Below, piece by piece: positions 42,921 through 53,058 of a stretch of 64,000 nucleotides of DNA. A model generated the notes under the pieces. The model was not told the DNA's origin and ran no database searches. It was given only the letters and a program-made list of their open reading frames with translations. The stretch comes from Azorinus chamasolen (taxonomy: Eukaryota > Mollusca > Bivalvia > Cardiida > Solecurtidae). The stretch is taken from the NCBI GenBank assembly GCA_963576725.1, contig OY755241.1, positions 73,978,999 through 74,042,998 of the forward strand, in the 5' to 3' direction. Position 1 is the stretch's first letter, and each line of letters opens with the position of its first letter. A program made the translations under genes and the position numbers.

Positions 42921-43963
42921 AATGATATCGCTTACCCATTTTCTGGTTAAATATTCATGTTAACAAATACTGACATATTTGCTCTTAAAGTTGGTCATTT
43001 CTATAATGTACACATGGCATTTTGGTACTTGTAGAAACTAGAGTCAAATCGAAAATGTTTTCCATTTCATTCTTAACCAAAGCATACCTTGATCAGATGG
43101 CATCTACAAAAACCAACTGATCTGAGTGTACTCTTTCTGCAAACGTATGAGAAGGCATTTGTATCAGGGTAAGGTTAAAATACTCTTCACAATTTAGCAT
43201 TTCTAAGCTGATGTAAGCTACTTGTGTCAAGAAAATAAAACAAATAAATATATACAATTAACAAGATTTATTACAGCAATTGCATAACCTAAAATCACAA
43301 TATGGTTGAAGGAATAAATCAACTAGTTTGACCGTTGATAAATAATGATATTATAAATAATTCAATGCTGTCTTTCATGAAAAGTGTATACTTGATAATT
43401 TTATATTGACATGAAAATAACTGCCATGATATTTAATTTTTCCTTTTTTGTTTCATGAAGGAATGCGAAGTAAGAAAATGTATATAGCGCATTAGAGTGT
43501 ATTATCTATTTGTGCATGACATTATTTAGTAGTGCTTGGTGTTAGTTGCCTGTTGTAGTCTTCTTTCTAGTGTTTTAGTTAGAATTCCTGTTGATTGGCA
43601 TAGTATAGTGGCTAATTAAAGCATTGGTGAATTGTAGAATAATAAAGTTAAACTAGTGTTTTGTATTACTTTAAATGTTTTTATTAATGTTGGAATACAT
43701 AGTTTAGGCAGCACTATCTGTGTAAATAAATAAATTAAATTGCTTCCCTATATATTTGGAGTATTAATTGAATAACATTATTTTATTCAGTAATAATGGA
43801 ACTAAACCTACATTCAGTCTATATTAAGAAGTGATATCATAACAGAAAGGATATATTTAGAGTAAATCAATTTAGTAATTTAAGAATATTGATGCAGAGA
43901 AGCACACTCGTAAAATGTTGAATTAAAAAATTGAATCACAAGCAGATTTATATGCAGTCCTTT
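42921..43963. other. Unassigned AT-rich sequence
   Basis: A decayed MITE hairpin at about 43083-43140 (CCTTGATCAGATGGC / TGATCTGAGTGTACTC). The rest is AT-rich with no frame or motif I can support. It may be intronic. Confidence 0.4.
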
Positions 43964-44205
43964 TTAACCCTTTACTCCATAGATATGTATTTCTAAGACT
44001 TTGCAAACAGAGTAGACACTGATTATGCTGATGCTGAAGAAGCAGTCTGAACAGTGTCTGCTCTAATAACTTATACATAATACGGATATGATTCTATGGT
44101 TTCTAGCCTTAAAAATTCAGTGGTTTATGTAGTGTTATAAATCATGATATTAGTAATAGTCATGGTGTTATTTCTTACATAAATATTCATGGAGTAAAGG
44201 GTTAA
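43964..44205 (+). mobile_element. Family D TTAA MITE
   Basis: TTAACCCTTTACTCCATAGA at the left and ATTCATGGAGTAAAGGGTTAA-type right end. The hairpin is weak (GCAAACAGAGTAGACACTG / CAGTGTCTGCTC). The right TTAA lies 13 bp before the ATG at 44219. Confidence 0.8.
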
Positions 44206-44218
44206 GTGAAGAAGAAAA

Positions 44219-44513
44219 ATGAAATCAAATGAAAGCGGTTTCCGTTTAGAAATGAATGTTTTTACAGACTTCATTGAATCCATGAAAGTTATGACGGAAC
44301 TGAAATTGCTGGACTCATTCAGTGAGACTGCAAGACGTGCAAGCAATATAACTGTCAATAACAAAGCCGCATTCGATGATTTCTCAACGGCTGCCTACAG
44401 TAAGGATATAAGCGATGAAAACTTAAATGAAATAAGTGCCCTTACTCCTAAACATCTAACCTCCACTCAAAGAGTACGATACATGGAAGTTGTATCTGCC
44501 TTAATGCCAGAAG
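44219..44513 (+). CDS. Myb/SANT gene, exon 1
   Basis: Open from ATG (AAAAATG, A at -3) to the donor CAGAAG before gtaatata, phase 1. Encodes 98 residues rich in Ser, Asn and acidic residues, probably helical (FTDFIESMKVMTELKLLDSF). No known domain. Confidence 0.6.
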
Positions 44514-47500
44514 GTAATATAACTTTATATTTTGTCTTTCAGTTTTCAAAATGAATGTTTAAAGTTAAGTTGGGGATAGTTGTAATGCACTTCACATTGC
44601 TCATCCGATATTTTCCAATACAAAATGATATGTCATATTAACCATGGTATCTATCTAATTGAATGTGTACTGTATCTACCATACTAGAATATCTCCCATC
44701 AGTTTATCAGCAGTTTTGTCCAGTCATTGTTAAACTTAATTTCACTGTTATTTTACACTGACACTAAGTATCATATAAATCTATGTACTTGTGGTTTACA
44801 TGAAGATTTTAATATTGTTGCCTATGTTTTACATTTATTTTTTGTTTGTAGTTAATGCACCAGGACTACATTTTTGTATTTACATTCCATTCTATTTCCA
44901 CAATTTTCAGACAACTGTTTTAATACTTTGCATTTGTTCTGACTGCCATGGGAATCAGTGTAACCCTTGAATTTTCATCCAACCCCTACTAATGGCATTT
45001 TATAACCCTTTTTGGTCAATGGTGGCTATTTATTCTACTTATTCATCAGATATTTTAACACTACTCACTTACTTTTTAAACTATAGAAACCAATGTACCT
45101 GTTAATAGCAATTTGAACATAACTGCCATTAATGGAGTTATTTCCCTTTTTGGCAAGTATTGATCACCATTAATGACAGGGATCGATTAGGATCATGATT
45201 TTTATCCCCATCCTCAAAAAGGTGGGAGCCAAATAGCATTGCTCATGTTCGCCTGTGTCGCAAATCTTGTGTCTTATTCCATCTAAACTCTCGAATTTCA
45301 CAGATGAACAACCTTGATGTTAAGATACACATCAATGCGATAATTTTTCCTTAGACCGTTTTGGCCAAGTTGAAGGACTTAAATTAATGTTCATAACTAT
45401 ACTACTCTTCAGACTTTTTGGAGGCATTAATTATAATTGTGTAAAACCTTGATGTGAACAGGTTCGTAAAGAAGTGAACTGACGCTCAAATCAATTTACC
45501 ACAGTTTACCCTCTAGCTGTTCAATATTCATGTCAGAAATTCTGGCCTCAGGAATATTAAGTAGCTTAAGTTTTATAATGGCATATGTACACCAGACCTT
45601 TGGGCTCCGGCAGATACTGTAGAATCAGACCTATATTACACCAAAAACAAATAGAGCTGAAGCTAATCAGACAGCTGTTACAGGAGCCATCTGATCTTGG
45701 TCTACTCTATTTGCAAATGCGTGAAAAGGCATTCAGGTGAATGGAAGGATTAACCCATTACCTCATATTGACGACGCTGAAAATGTCACTTTGCGGAACC
45801 ATTGTGATAAATAGAGCATATCCTATGGGAGCAATTGCTCTATTTATTATAACGGTTTCAAATTACACAATTCTAAAAATTTCCTTTTCTCTAGTTAAGG
45901 CTCCTTTTAAGTAAATTTATTTCAAGAGGTAGGGTGTAAAATTAGCCTATGAGGTAATGGGTTAAGAGACAGTGTAATATTTTCTTATTATTGAAAAATT
46001 ACATTTGTTGCAGAACCATCTGATATTGATACCCAATCTGCGCAATCCCAAAGTGCAGCAAATTCTGGAGAAAAGTCTGAAACAGGTGAGTAGCTGATTT
46101 GTGCAATATGGAAAAATAGTCAAACAGGGAGAGCCACACACGGAATGACACCGCATCAAACACCATCTAACGAGAAACGATAAAGCCACAAGACAAAACA
46201 TAACAGGACGCATATCAAGACGAAACACATTAAACATTAAGCATATTAAAAAACAAAATTGACCGTAGGCTGAAAGCAGGAGTGCCGCCTTGGAACGGCC
46301 AGCAGCCAAAAGCAATAAAAAAAGGGCTACTGGGGGACTTGAACCTGGTTTATGGGTACCCAACCTCGTCCTTATCCCACTTTCACCAAAGTCAAAATGT
46401 AAATAAAATTCCCCCTCCAGACAACACCACAATATGCGTAACGATGTATGTCAAAATGAAAATGATTTGAAAATGAACGCTATTAGAAGTAAACAAGCGA
46501 CGTCATCATGTAAATGACGTCATAATTTAAAAGTACGGGAAAACTATTTGAAACACTTCTACTGCGACATTTAAAAGATCAATCGCAAGAAAATACAATT
46601 ACCAGTGGATATTAATCATACACAACTGTTTTGTTTGAAAAAGAATAAACTTGACATCGTAGGCATGTACTCGATGACTATTCAGGTCAGAGCAGCTGTG
46701 GAGTAGTCATTTGGGGTACAAGTTCAACTAAGCAAAAAGTTCTCAAAGTGAGTCATCTGTTGGCATCCATCAAGTTCTAATCTTCTAATAAGATTGCCAT
46801 ACATAATGTCGATTTGTAAACCTGACCAAATTTCATTTTTCGATTCCATTTTTCGTCGAACTTCACACTTTCGGACAATTTGTATTTTCATTTGAAAATT
46901 ATTCAACATTGTAAGTCCATTACTTTATTACTGGCATATCACAGTTTAGATGACAAGTTCATTTGGTGGCATGATATGGATTGATTGTCTTATTTGTAAA
47001 AAAGGTCCAATGTTGTGCTTGATGACATGTTTAAGGGCGTGTATTTTGGACTCACGAGGCCATTCTCCTGTTGGTCGACCGCCGCCGCGAGTTGGATAGC
47101 CATTTCCAAAGATCGGTGACAACACAACGCCAAGCATGGCGGAAAGTGGCTGTGGAACTAAAAGCCAATGGGTACAAATATACAGAAGATGACTGCAGCA
47201 ACAAATTCAGAAACTTACGGGCAAGGTAATACAGGCCAATTTAATTTTTGAAATTGTTGATGACACACGACGACGGACATAGGACAATCCCAATAGCTCA
47301 CCTTAGCACTTTGTACCAGGTGAGCTGAAAATGACACATATAAACCAATTAAATTTACTAGTTAAAAAGGATTTGAAGTTGCATATTACATCAATTAATC
47401 TGTTTTGTCTGACAATGAAATATATTTTGCACTAAGTTGGATAATTTTAGGATCATATGGCCAGCGAAAAAGGTTCAGAACAAAATGCAATTTTCTATAA

Positions 47501-50343
47501 TGTTTGCACATTGTTTATTTGTTACAGTAACAGATGCTCTCATGATTGTGTTAACCCTTTCTGGCATATAAATGACTTTCCAACCAGTTGCAATTCATAC
47601 AAAGCAGAATAAGATGAGGCGGCTCGTGTATGAGCATTCTGATCCAGGTCTCCTTTGTTTGTCAATTGAATTTGATAGGTCCGTTTTTTTAATTCCTAAA
47701 ACAGATCCAAAGTTACAAATGCCAAATTTCAGTCTAAATATTTTTACCCTGAAAATTCAATATGAAATTGTAAACTTGGAATAAACTAGAACTACCACTA
47801 AAGGTGATGAATACCCCACTAGCACATTTGACACAGAGATGGGTGTTAGAGAAATAAATCACTACAACATTTGCTACAGGTTAGAAAAATCTCCGGAAAA
47901 CCTGAAATTTCCTAAGTCAAAATGCTATAATTCCGTTAAAAATCAATGTAATGTAAAGAAATTCAGACGTGATCTGTAACTCATTATTATAAAGCTACAT
48001 TCAAATATCACTTCAATATCTGCAAGGGTTTAGAAAAAACTCCGGAAAACCTGAATTTCACGAAACTTTCTAAGTAAAATCACTGTATTTCCGTAAAAAA
48101 TCAATGAAGCGTAACGAAATTAAAACTTGATCTGTAATTCATAATAATAAAGCCACATACCAAATATCACTTTAATATCTGTAACGGTTTAGAAATAAAC
48201 TCCGGAAAACCTGAGTTTCAAGAAAATTGCTAAGTAAAATAACTATTTCAACATATATCAATGAAGCGTAACAAAATTCAAACTTGATCTGCAAGTCATC
48301 ATTATAAAGCCACATACCAAATATCACTTCAATATCTGTAAAGGTTTAGAAAAAAACTCCGGAAAACTGAAAAATAACAATGGGCAATAACTCTAAAATG
48401 AGTGAAGACAGTTACAAACTTTGGGGTCAATGTGATATATCTAAATATTATGTTTTAAGTCAATACCTTTTATTCTTTGGAAGTTATGATGCGGACAAGC
48501 CGGATAGACATGGCAACTCCAGTATACCCCCAAAAACTTCGTTTGTGGGGGTTTAATAAGAAACAGGGAAAGGGTTAATTAACCCTTGTACTGTTCTATG
48601 TAAATCATAAATTTCAATACCTACTGAATATTCATGAACAAAAATAAGTATCATGAAATATGGAATAAGTATAATGAACTAGAACTGTAAGCCAAAGGCT
48701 AACGAATACCCCCCCCACCTGTCTGCTTGTCAGAACACCTATCATCAATCTGAACATAAATTATGTACATACAGAAACGTGAAGAGATTTAAAAACAATA
48801 CATGCCCCAACCCAATTTATGTAATAAAAATGAAGAATAATTCTTAGAAATAAGACCCTTTCATGAGGTTTTTGTCAAATCCAAAGTTCTAAAGCTAGGT
48901 ACCTTTTCAGAAAAACATTAAGTTCAAGGACCATAACTCTGACAAAAATTATTCAACCAGACCGATATTTGAACTTAAGCTGTACCTCATCTAGATTTAT
49001 TTTTATGTCAAATATGAAGTTAATATCTGCAACCACTTCCAAAGAAAGACCGGAAAACTGAAATTTTGACAAAAAATTAAAGTTCAAGGGCCATAACTCT
49101 GGCAAAAATTCTTCAACCAGACTGAGATTGGGAATTAAGCTGTAAATCATGTAGAGTTAGCTTTATGCCAAATATAAAGTTAATATCTGCAACCACTTCC
49201 AAGAAAAGTCCGGAAAACTGAAAATTTGACAAAAAATTAAAGTTCAAGGGCCATAACTCTGGCAAAAATTATTCAACCAGACTGAGATTGGGAATTAAGC
49301 TGTAAATCATGTAGAGTTAGCTTTATGCCAAATATACAGTTAATATCTGCAACCACTTCCAAGAAAAGTCCGGAAAATCCCAAATTTGAAGAAAAAAATT
49401 AAAGTACAAGGGCAATAACTCTGGAAATAATTATTCAACCGGACTGAGATTGTAACATAAGCTGTAACTTATACAGATTTAGCTTTGTACTAAATATAAA
49501 GTTGATATCTGGAGTCACTTCCATAAAAAGTCCAGAAAACCGGAAAACATTGGTACGGGACTAAAAAGGGGAGATAACTCCTGAAGTAGTGGTCCGATCA
49601 TAACGGAAATATGCGGTGCACAGGTTTATATGGTCATATGGCTATATATGAACTTTCAACAAAATTGAAGCAAAACTGTAGAAGAAGAAGGCCGGACAAA
49701 ATTGTGTCCACGGACGGACAGACGGACGGACGGACAGACGGACGGACAGACGGACAGACGGACAACCTGATTCCAGTATACCCCCCAAACTTCGTTGTGG
49801 GGGGTATAATTATGGATGGTGGAACATTTAGGTATTTTACAAAGAAAAGAAATATATCTATCAAATTCCAATAGCAAACCCTGATCAGTCGGCTCCTATG
49901 GGAGTCATCTGATCTGGGTCTACTCTGTTTGCAGACGTGTGAAAACACGTTTATACGAGAAAAAGGGTTACAGTATTGATTCTGATATGTATTTTAGGCA
50001 CAAGACTATCAAAGACAAAAAAAAGCAAACAGGGAACAGCCGACAGACATGGAGGTATTATGATGTCATGGAAGAGATGTTTGCCGAGGATCCAGCAGTT
50101 CAGCCAATCAATGCAGTATCTTTACATCAACTCCATCCACATCAACCAGTCCCAATACCGACTGATGAAGCTGAGGCGGAAATTTCCACACCCAGACCTC
50201 CGAGAAAAAGTAAACATTCTGACGACATGGAATGGCTACGCCAATACCAAATACAACAGCAAAAATGGCATGATGAACAAATGGCCTTGGTAACCAGGAG
50301 GGTGGATGCACTGGAGAGCCTAGTTAACCTTTTGAAAAAGTAA
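44219..50343 (+). CDS. Myb/SANT-like (trihelix-type) DNA-binding protein, 4 exons
   Basis: Spliced frame: 44219-44513, 46014-46085, 47036-47225 and 49998-50343. Introns are GT-AG and phases agree at each junction (1, 1, 2). The total of 903 nt gives about 300 residues plus stop. Residues about 125-215 form a Myb/SANT-like domain of the class found in MSANTD-type and Harbinger-associated proteins: W127 (FWTHEAILLL), W157 (AWRKVAVEL), a CSNKFRNLRAR helix in which the third aromatic is Phe180 instead of Trp, then IKDKKKQTG and W204 (TWRYYDVMEEMF). The N-terminal 120 residues match nothing I know. Residues 262-300 (EWLRQYQIQQQKWHDEQ to the end) look like an amphipathic or coiled-coil dimerisation helix. 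The predicted role is nuclear DNA binding. TGA at 44207 lies in frame upstream of the ATG, so 44219 is a reasonable start, but an internal exon with an acceptor at 44211 or 44214 is possible. Transposon-derived versus host origin is undecided. Confidence 0.7.
44514..45504. other. Intron 1, left part
   Basis: AT-rich with no embedded repeat recognised until the MITE at 45505. ATTAATGGAGTTATTTCCC and similar phrases are unassigned. Confidence 0.45.
45505..45753 (-). mobile_element. Family D MITE in intron 1
   Basis: TACCCTCTAGCTGTTCAATA at the left. Body GGCATATGTACACCAGACC and CAGATACTGTAGAATCAG, then the hairpin ATAGAGCTGAAGCTAATCAG / TGATCTTGGTCTACTCTATT, ending GGAAGGATTAA. The right TTAA is shared with the next element. 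Confidence 0.65.
45750..45965 (+). mobile_element. Family E TTAA MITE in intron 1
   Basis: TTAACCCATTACCTCATATT to GCCTATGAGGTAATGGGTTAA-type end. The stem has a mutated tip (AGAGCATATCCTATGGGAGC). It ends 48 bp before exon 2. Confidence 0.85.
46014..46085 (+). CDS. Myb/SANT gene, exon 2
   Basis: 72 bp between CATTTGTTGCAG and CAG before gtgagt, both close to consensus. Phase 1-1, so it can be skipped without a frame change. Encodes a Ser/Gln-rich linker (DIDTQSAQSQSAANSGEKSE). Confidence 0.65.
46095..46445 (-). mobile_element. tRNA-like SINE candidate in intron 2
   Basis: Read on the minus strand, the B-box-like AGGTTCAAGTCCCCC (46331-46345) with CCAG..CCCCCAG pairing and the preceding GGTGAAAGTGGGATAAGG resemble a tRNA head. 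The tail side has GACGCATATCAAGACGAAAC. The 156-codon minus frame through here shows no domain. Confidence 0.45.
46446..47035. other. Intron 2, right part
   Basis: GACGTCATCATGTAAATGAC is a short palindromic stretch. Two minus-strand frames (46724-46909, 46946-47137) are open, the latter overlapping exon 3. I cannot tie them to a family, and frame conservation favours the plus-strand exon. Confidence 0.4.
47036..47225 (+). CDS. Myb/SANT gene, exon 3 (core of the domain)
   Basis: Acceptor GACATGTTTAAG before GGCGTG, donor GGGCAAG before gtaata. Encodes the first two helices and most of the third (W127, W157, F180). In this frame the nearest upstream stop is at 47032-47034, just before the acceptor, so the exon boundary is tightly constrained. 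Confidence 0.75.
47226..47550. other. Intron 3, left part with a palindromic repeat end
   Basis: 47295-47330 carries AGCTCACCTTAGCAC / GTACCAGGTGAGCT, a small terminal hairpin preceded by GACGACGGACATAGG, typical of the 3' end of another mollusc-type non-autonomous element. The rest is unassigned. Confidence 0.5.
47551..48578 (+). mobile_element. Family C TTAA MITE interrupted by a pearl-like element
   Basis: TTAACCCTTTCTGGCATATA, hairpin remnant AGATGAGGCGGCTCGTG, body ATATGAAATTGTAAACTTGG. It is broken after GGAATAA, then resumes GAAACAGGGAAAGGGTTAA. The inserted block is 47783-48556. Confidence 0.75.
47783..48556 (+). mobile_element. Pearl-like element nested in family C
   Basis: Starts near AACTAGAACTACCACTAAAG. 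About three and a half tandem cores of roughly 150 bp follow (ACTCCGGAAAACCTGAA, ATATCACTTCAATATCTG). It closes with a short GGACAAGCCGGATAGACATGG and the hairpin ATACCCCC / GTGGGGGTTT. Same family as 48672-49812. Confidence 0.7.
48579..49971 (-). mobile_element. Family C MITE, reverse, interrupted by a pearl-like element
   Basis: Abuts the previous MITE tail to tail (GGGTTAATTAACCC). Left part AATTTCAATACCTACTGAAT. Right part GGATGGTGGAACATTTAGG, then the hairpin GCAAACCCTGATCAGTCGG / ATCTGGGTCTACTCTGTTTG and ACGAGAAAAAGGGTTAC. It ends 27 bp before exon 4. Confidence 0.8.
48672..49812 (+). mobile_element. Pearl-like element, long copy in intron 3
   Basis: Begins GAACTAGAACTGTAAGCC. Four 150-160 bp cores are highly similar, especially at 49075-49380 (GTTCAAGGGCCATAACTCTG, ATATCTGCAACCACTTCC, AAAGTCCGGAAAACTG). 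Then come (GGACAGAC)n at 49711-49765 and a terminal hairpin ATACCCCCCAAACTTCG / GTGGGGGGTAT. The minus frames through the GGAC run are artefacts. Confidence 0.85.
49998..50343 (+). CDS. Myb/SANT gene, exon 4 (terminal)
   Basis: Acceptor ATGTATTTTAG before GCACAAG; the single G completes Arg186. Encodes the end of the domain (IKDKKKQTG, TWRYYDVMEEMF), a His/Pro-rich stretch (LHQLHPHQPVPIPTDEAEAE), a basic patch (RPPRKSKH, possible nuclear signal) and the C-terminal helix, ending TTGAAAAAG TAA. No canonical AATAAA is seen just downstream. Confidence 0.75.
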
Positions 50344-51409
50344 AACTAGAAATAACTGTATGATTCCCAACACTGGACAGTGTGTTATATTATGAAATAG
50401 AAAGATGATGGTTTTATGTTTGTTTGAAAGAAAAAAATGAAATAGAAATTTGAAGAAATCATAAAACAATGATTGAGTTTAAATTTGTCATTTAGTTTGA
50501 TCTTTGACCTTGATATATGACCTTAACCTTAATAAGTCGACCCTAACTAATGTTCGCCCGTTGAAGCATGTATGTGTAATGGCTACCAAATTATACCAAG
50601 CTTATACCGACGGACCAAAGACCTATGATAACACAAAGATAAGACATTTAGACAAATCATGTAAAGTCACCTTTGCAAAATATCTCTGGTAGTAAGAAAC
50701 ACTCAGGAATATGCCAAGTCATTGCGTAGAACAATTATTCAGCTACAATATGGTAGCTTTATTGGTAAAATATGTCCACCAATAAAAAAGTTTTGTGCAA
50801 AGACCCAACCTACCAGTTTGAATTGCAATCTACTTATTTTGATGAAAATTACATTAGTTTCAACTTAAAAATCAAGGTTTCTAAAGATTCGCATACTTTC
50901 TTCAAATTACTATGGTATAGTTTGATTGGAAAATGATTATAACTACAATTATTTTTTTTCACTGATACAACTTCTGTGTTTCAGTAGTTTATGAAATATA
51001 AAAGTTTGGCAAGTGCCAAAATAAGGTATGATTTTTAGCATGTACCAAATCAAACAAAGTAACTTTTGCAAATATCTCGGATGGTAAGAAAAATAATGAA
51101 ATATAAGCTTACCATTGTGTAGTGCAATTATAAAGCTACAATATGGTACCTTGATTGTTAAAATATGTTCACAAACAAAAAAGTTTTATGCAAAGACCAA
51201 CACCAGAATAAAGTTCTCCGATCATTATACAGCAGTTTCTTATCTATGTGTAATCACAGAAAGACCGATTGGTAACCGGATGACAGTATAAGCCGCGCAA
51301 CCTAAACATCATATATACATGTAACACGATACAAAAATAACAAACATGAAGTCTGAACACATGCCCTCATAATAACATCTTTTGACGTCTCTAAGTCAAT
51401 TTTGGAAAC
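50344..51409. repeat. Downstream region with a direct repeat
   Basis: Includes the presumed 3' UTR. About 165 bp at 50665-50830 is repeated at about 51050-51215 (TTTGCAAATATCTC, GCTACAATATGGTA, AAAAGTTTTATGCAAAGACC). GACCTTGATATATGACCTTA is a common dispersed motif. The rest is unassigned. Confidence 0.5.
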
Positions 51410-51597
51410 AATTGAGATAGAGCACTTGCTTCGTGGATGCAAATGCTCTATCACAATGGCTTCAAAACTGCACACTTCTCAAATTATCCATTTTCCAGTA
51501 AATGTTCCTTTTCATTAGATTTATTCCAAGAGGAATTGTCTAAAAATAGCCTAGGATGCAATGGGTTAAAGACAGGAACCCCACTTTTGAACAGTGT
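51410..51597 (+). mobile_element. Family E MITE right half, source of the exact copy at 53168
   Basis: GAGATAGAGCACTTGCTTCG and GGATGCAAATGCTCTATC are the stem, then AGCCTAGGATGCAATGGG followed by TTAA. This segment is repeated without a visible difference at about 53168-53347. Confidence 0.8.
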
Positions 51598-51624
51598 CGC
51601 AGAAAACAATTGTGGTTTGCCCGG

Positions 51625-52050
51625 GGTTTATATACATGTTACAGTAAAAATTGCGATTCAGACAATTGCCGATCCTCCTAGGACAGATTGCGAATGTAAT
51701 CTCTCCTAGAACAAACTCCGACCTTCTTTTAATAGTTCGCAATTATGTGTATTATGTGTTGTTTTTCATGTTTTGCATATAGATTTGTGATCTTAAAATA
51801 AACATACTCTTCCATTAGAATTGAAGATTTTCCTAGAATTTAAAGTGTCATCTAAAACTAATACTAATTTCTTCCAGTAGAATTGTAAATTTGCATGATA
51901 CAATTAAAGGTTTTCCTTCAACAGACTAATTGGAATCTGTTCTAGTAAAATCATTGATTGTCCACAGGATGTATTGGGATAAGAGTCTGTCTCCTAGGAG
52001 AATAGACAATGGTCCTGAATCGCAATTTTATATATATATATGTAAATCAC
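51625..52050. mobile_element. Candidate TIR element (about 425 bp)
   Basis: AAAATTGCGATTCAGACAAT and CTCCTAGGACAG at the left (about 51647-51690) are inverted as CTCCTAGGAGAATAGACAAT and TGAATCGCAATTTT at the right (about 51992-52030), both next to AT runs (TATATACATG, TATATATATATATG). Not coding. Confidence 0.5.
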
Positions 52051-52385
52051 AAAACAAGTAATAAATATTGTTCTACACTACATGTTTAACCAACATGCCT
52101 AGACATATTTCTCTTGATCCCTTTGGAAAAATATACCATCATGAACCTGACAACCAAAGTTAACTGGTAGTGAGACTCAAATTCACAGTATATGAGTCAA
52201 GAAAGTGGAAGTGACAAAAAATGCAAATGGTTAATTTCAAGATATTTATAGAAGGGTTCCATTTAAATGTGTATCAGGGGCAGGAACACAGGGGTAATAC
52301 ACGTTTGAGTCAGTATATGTATATATAGAAAGAAGGGATCCGACTTCATAAGATATAAATTACCCACTCCTCTACTTTAAACTCT
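52051..52385. other. Unassigned sequence
   Basis: No supported feature. Confidence 0.35.
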
Positions 52386-52735
52386 CTGATACAGAAGGCA
52401 ATAATTCAATAATCCTTTCATCCACACTTGCGAAAAGAAATGTTTTAAAGTCCAGTCATCTACTACTCCTGAGTGATATTTATGCCAAGTATCAAGTCAA
52501 TCAAGTTGAATGTGAAGGAGGAGTTCAAAGTACAAGCTTTTGCCTGCCAATTCCAAGACCAATTTCAAGGCCAAAGGTCAAGGTCACAGAGACCTAAAAT
52601 TTGTGTTTTGCACATCTACTACACATGAGTAACATTTATGCCAAGTATCAAATGAATCGGGTTTAAACTAAAGGAGGAGTTGAAAGTACAAGATTTTGCG
52701 GACAGACCAACGAAACGTTTATTTGTTTGATACAC
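52386..52735 (+). repeat. 158-bp core repeat (about 2 units) of a pearl-like element
   Basis: TCATCTACTACTCCTGAGTG with TTATGCCAAGTATCAA at about 52456 recurs at about 52614, with AAGGAGGAGTTGAAAGTAC in both. A short GCGGACAGACCAACG follows instead of a long microsatellite, so the end is decayed. Confidence 0.65.
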
Positions 52736-52850
52736 CGATATTATTGGACGTATACAGTATTTATTCGGGTGGCGTTTTTGTTTCGTAAGTTTTCCTTTTA
52801 GGTCTATAATATATTGCTGTTCCTTAATTTAAGGAAGGGGTCATGGTTGG

Positions 52851-53058
52851 TACAGTAAAACCTCGCCATAACGACCACTTAATTACATCATGTATTTTGT
52901 GTTAAAGGCAGGTGGCTGCTTAAAGCAAGATGAAAGTAAAACAGAACGCTCCTATAGGAGCGTTCTGTTTTACTTTTATCTTGCGTTAAGCAACCACCTA
53001 CCCAAAATACCAACTAATTAACATAATTTAGTGGTCGTTATAGAGAGGTTTTACTGTA
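52851..53058 (+). mobile_element. Family M MITE with near-perfect hairpin
   Basis: TACAGTAAAACCTCGCCATA to GAGAGGTTTTACTGTA. Arms AAAGTAAAACAGAACGCTCC and GGAGCGTTCTGTTTTACTTT pair perfectly. The right half recurs in the patchwork duplication at 53347-53430. Confidence 0.9.

Noticed and set aside
45962..46432. Minus-strand 156-codon frame in intron 2
   Set aside because: It overlaps exon 2 and a SINE-like repeat and has no recognisable domain.
46946..47137. Minus-strand frame opposite the Myb/SANT exon
   Set aside because: The plus strand has splice sites in the right phase and the conserved aromatic pattern, while the minus frame has no identified family.
49634..49948. Minus frames rich in CPSVRPSV
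   Set aside because: Translation of the GGAC microsatellite of a pearl-like element. The same artefact occurs at 55597-55998 and 39726-39920.
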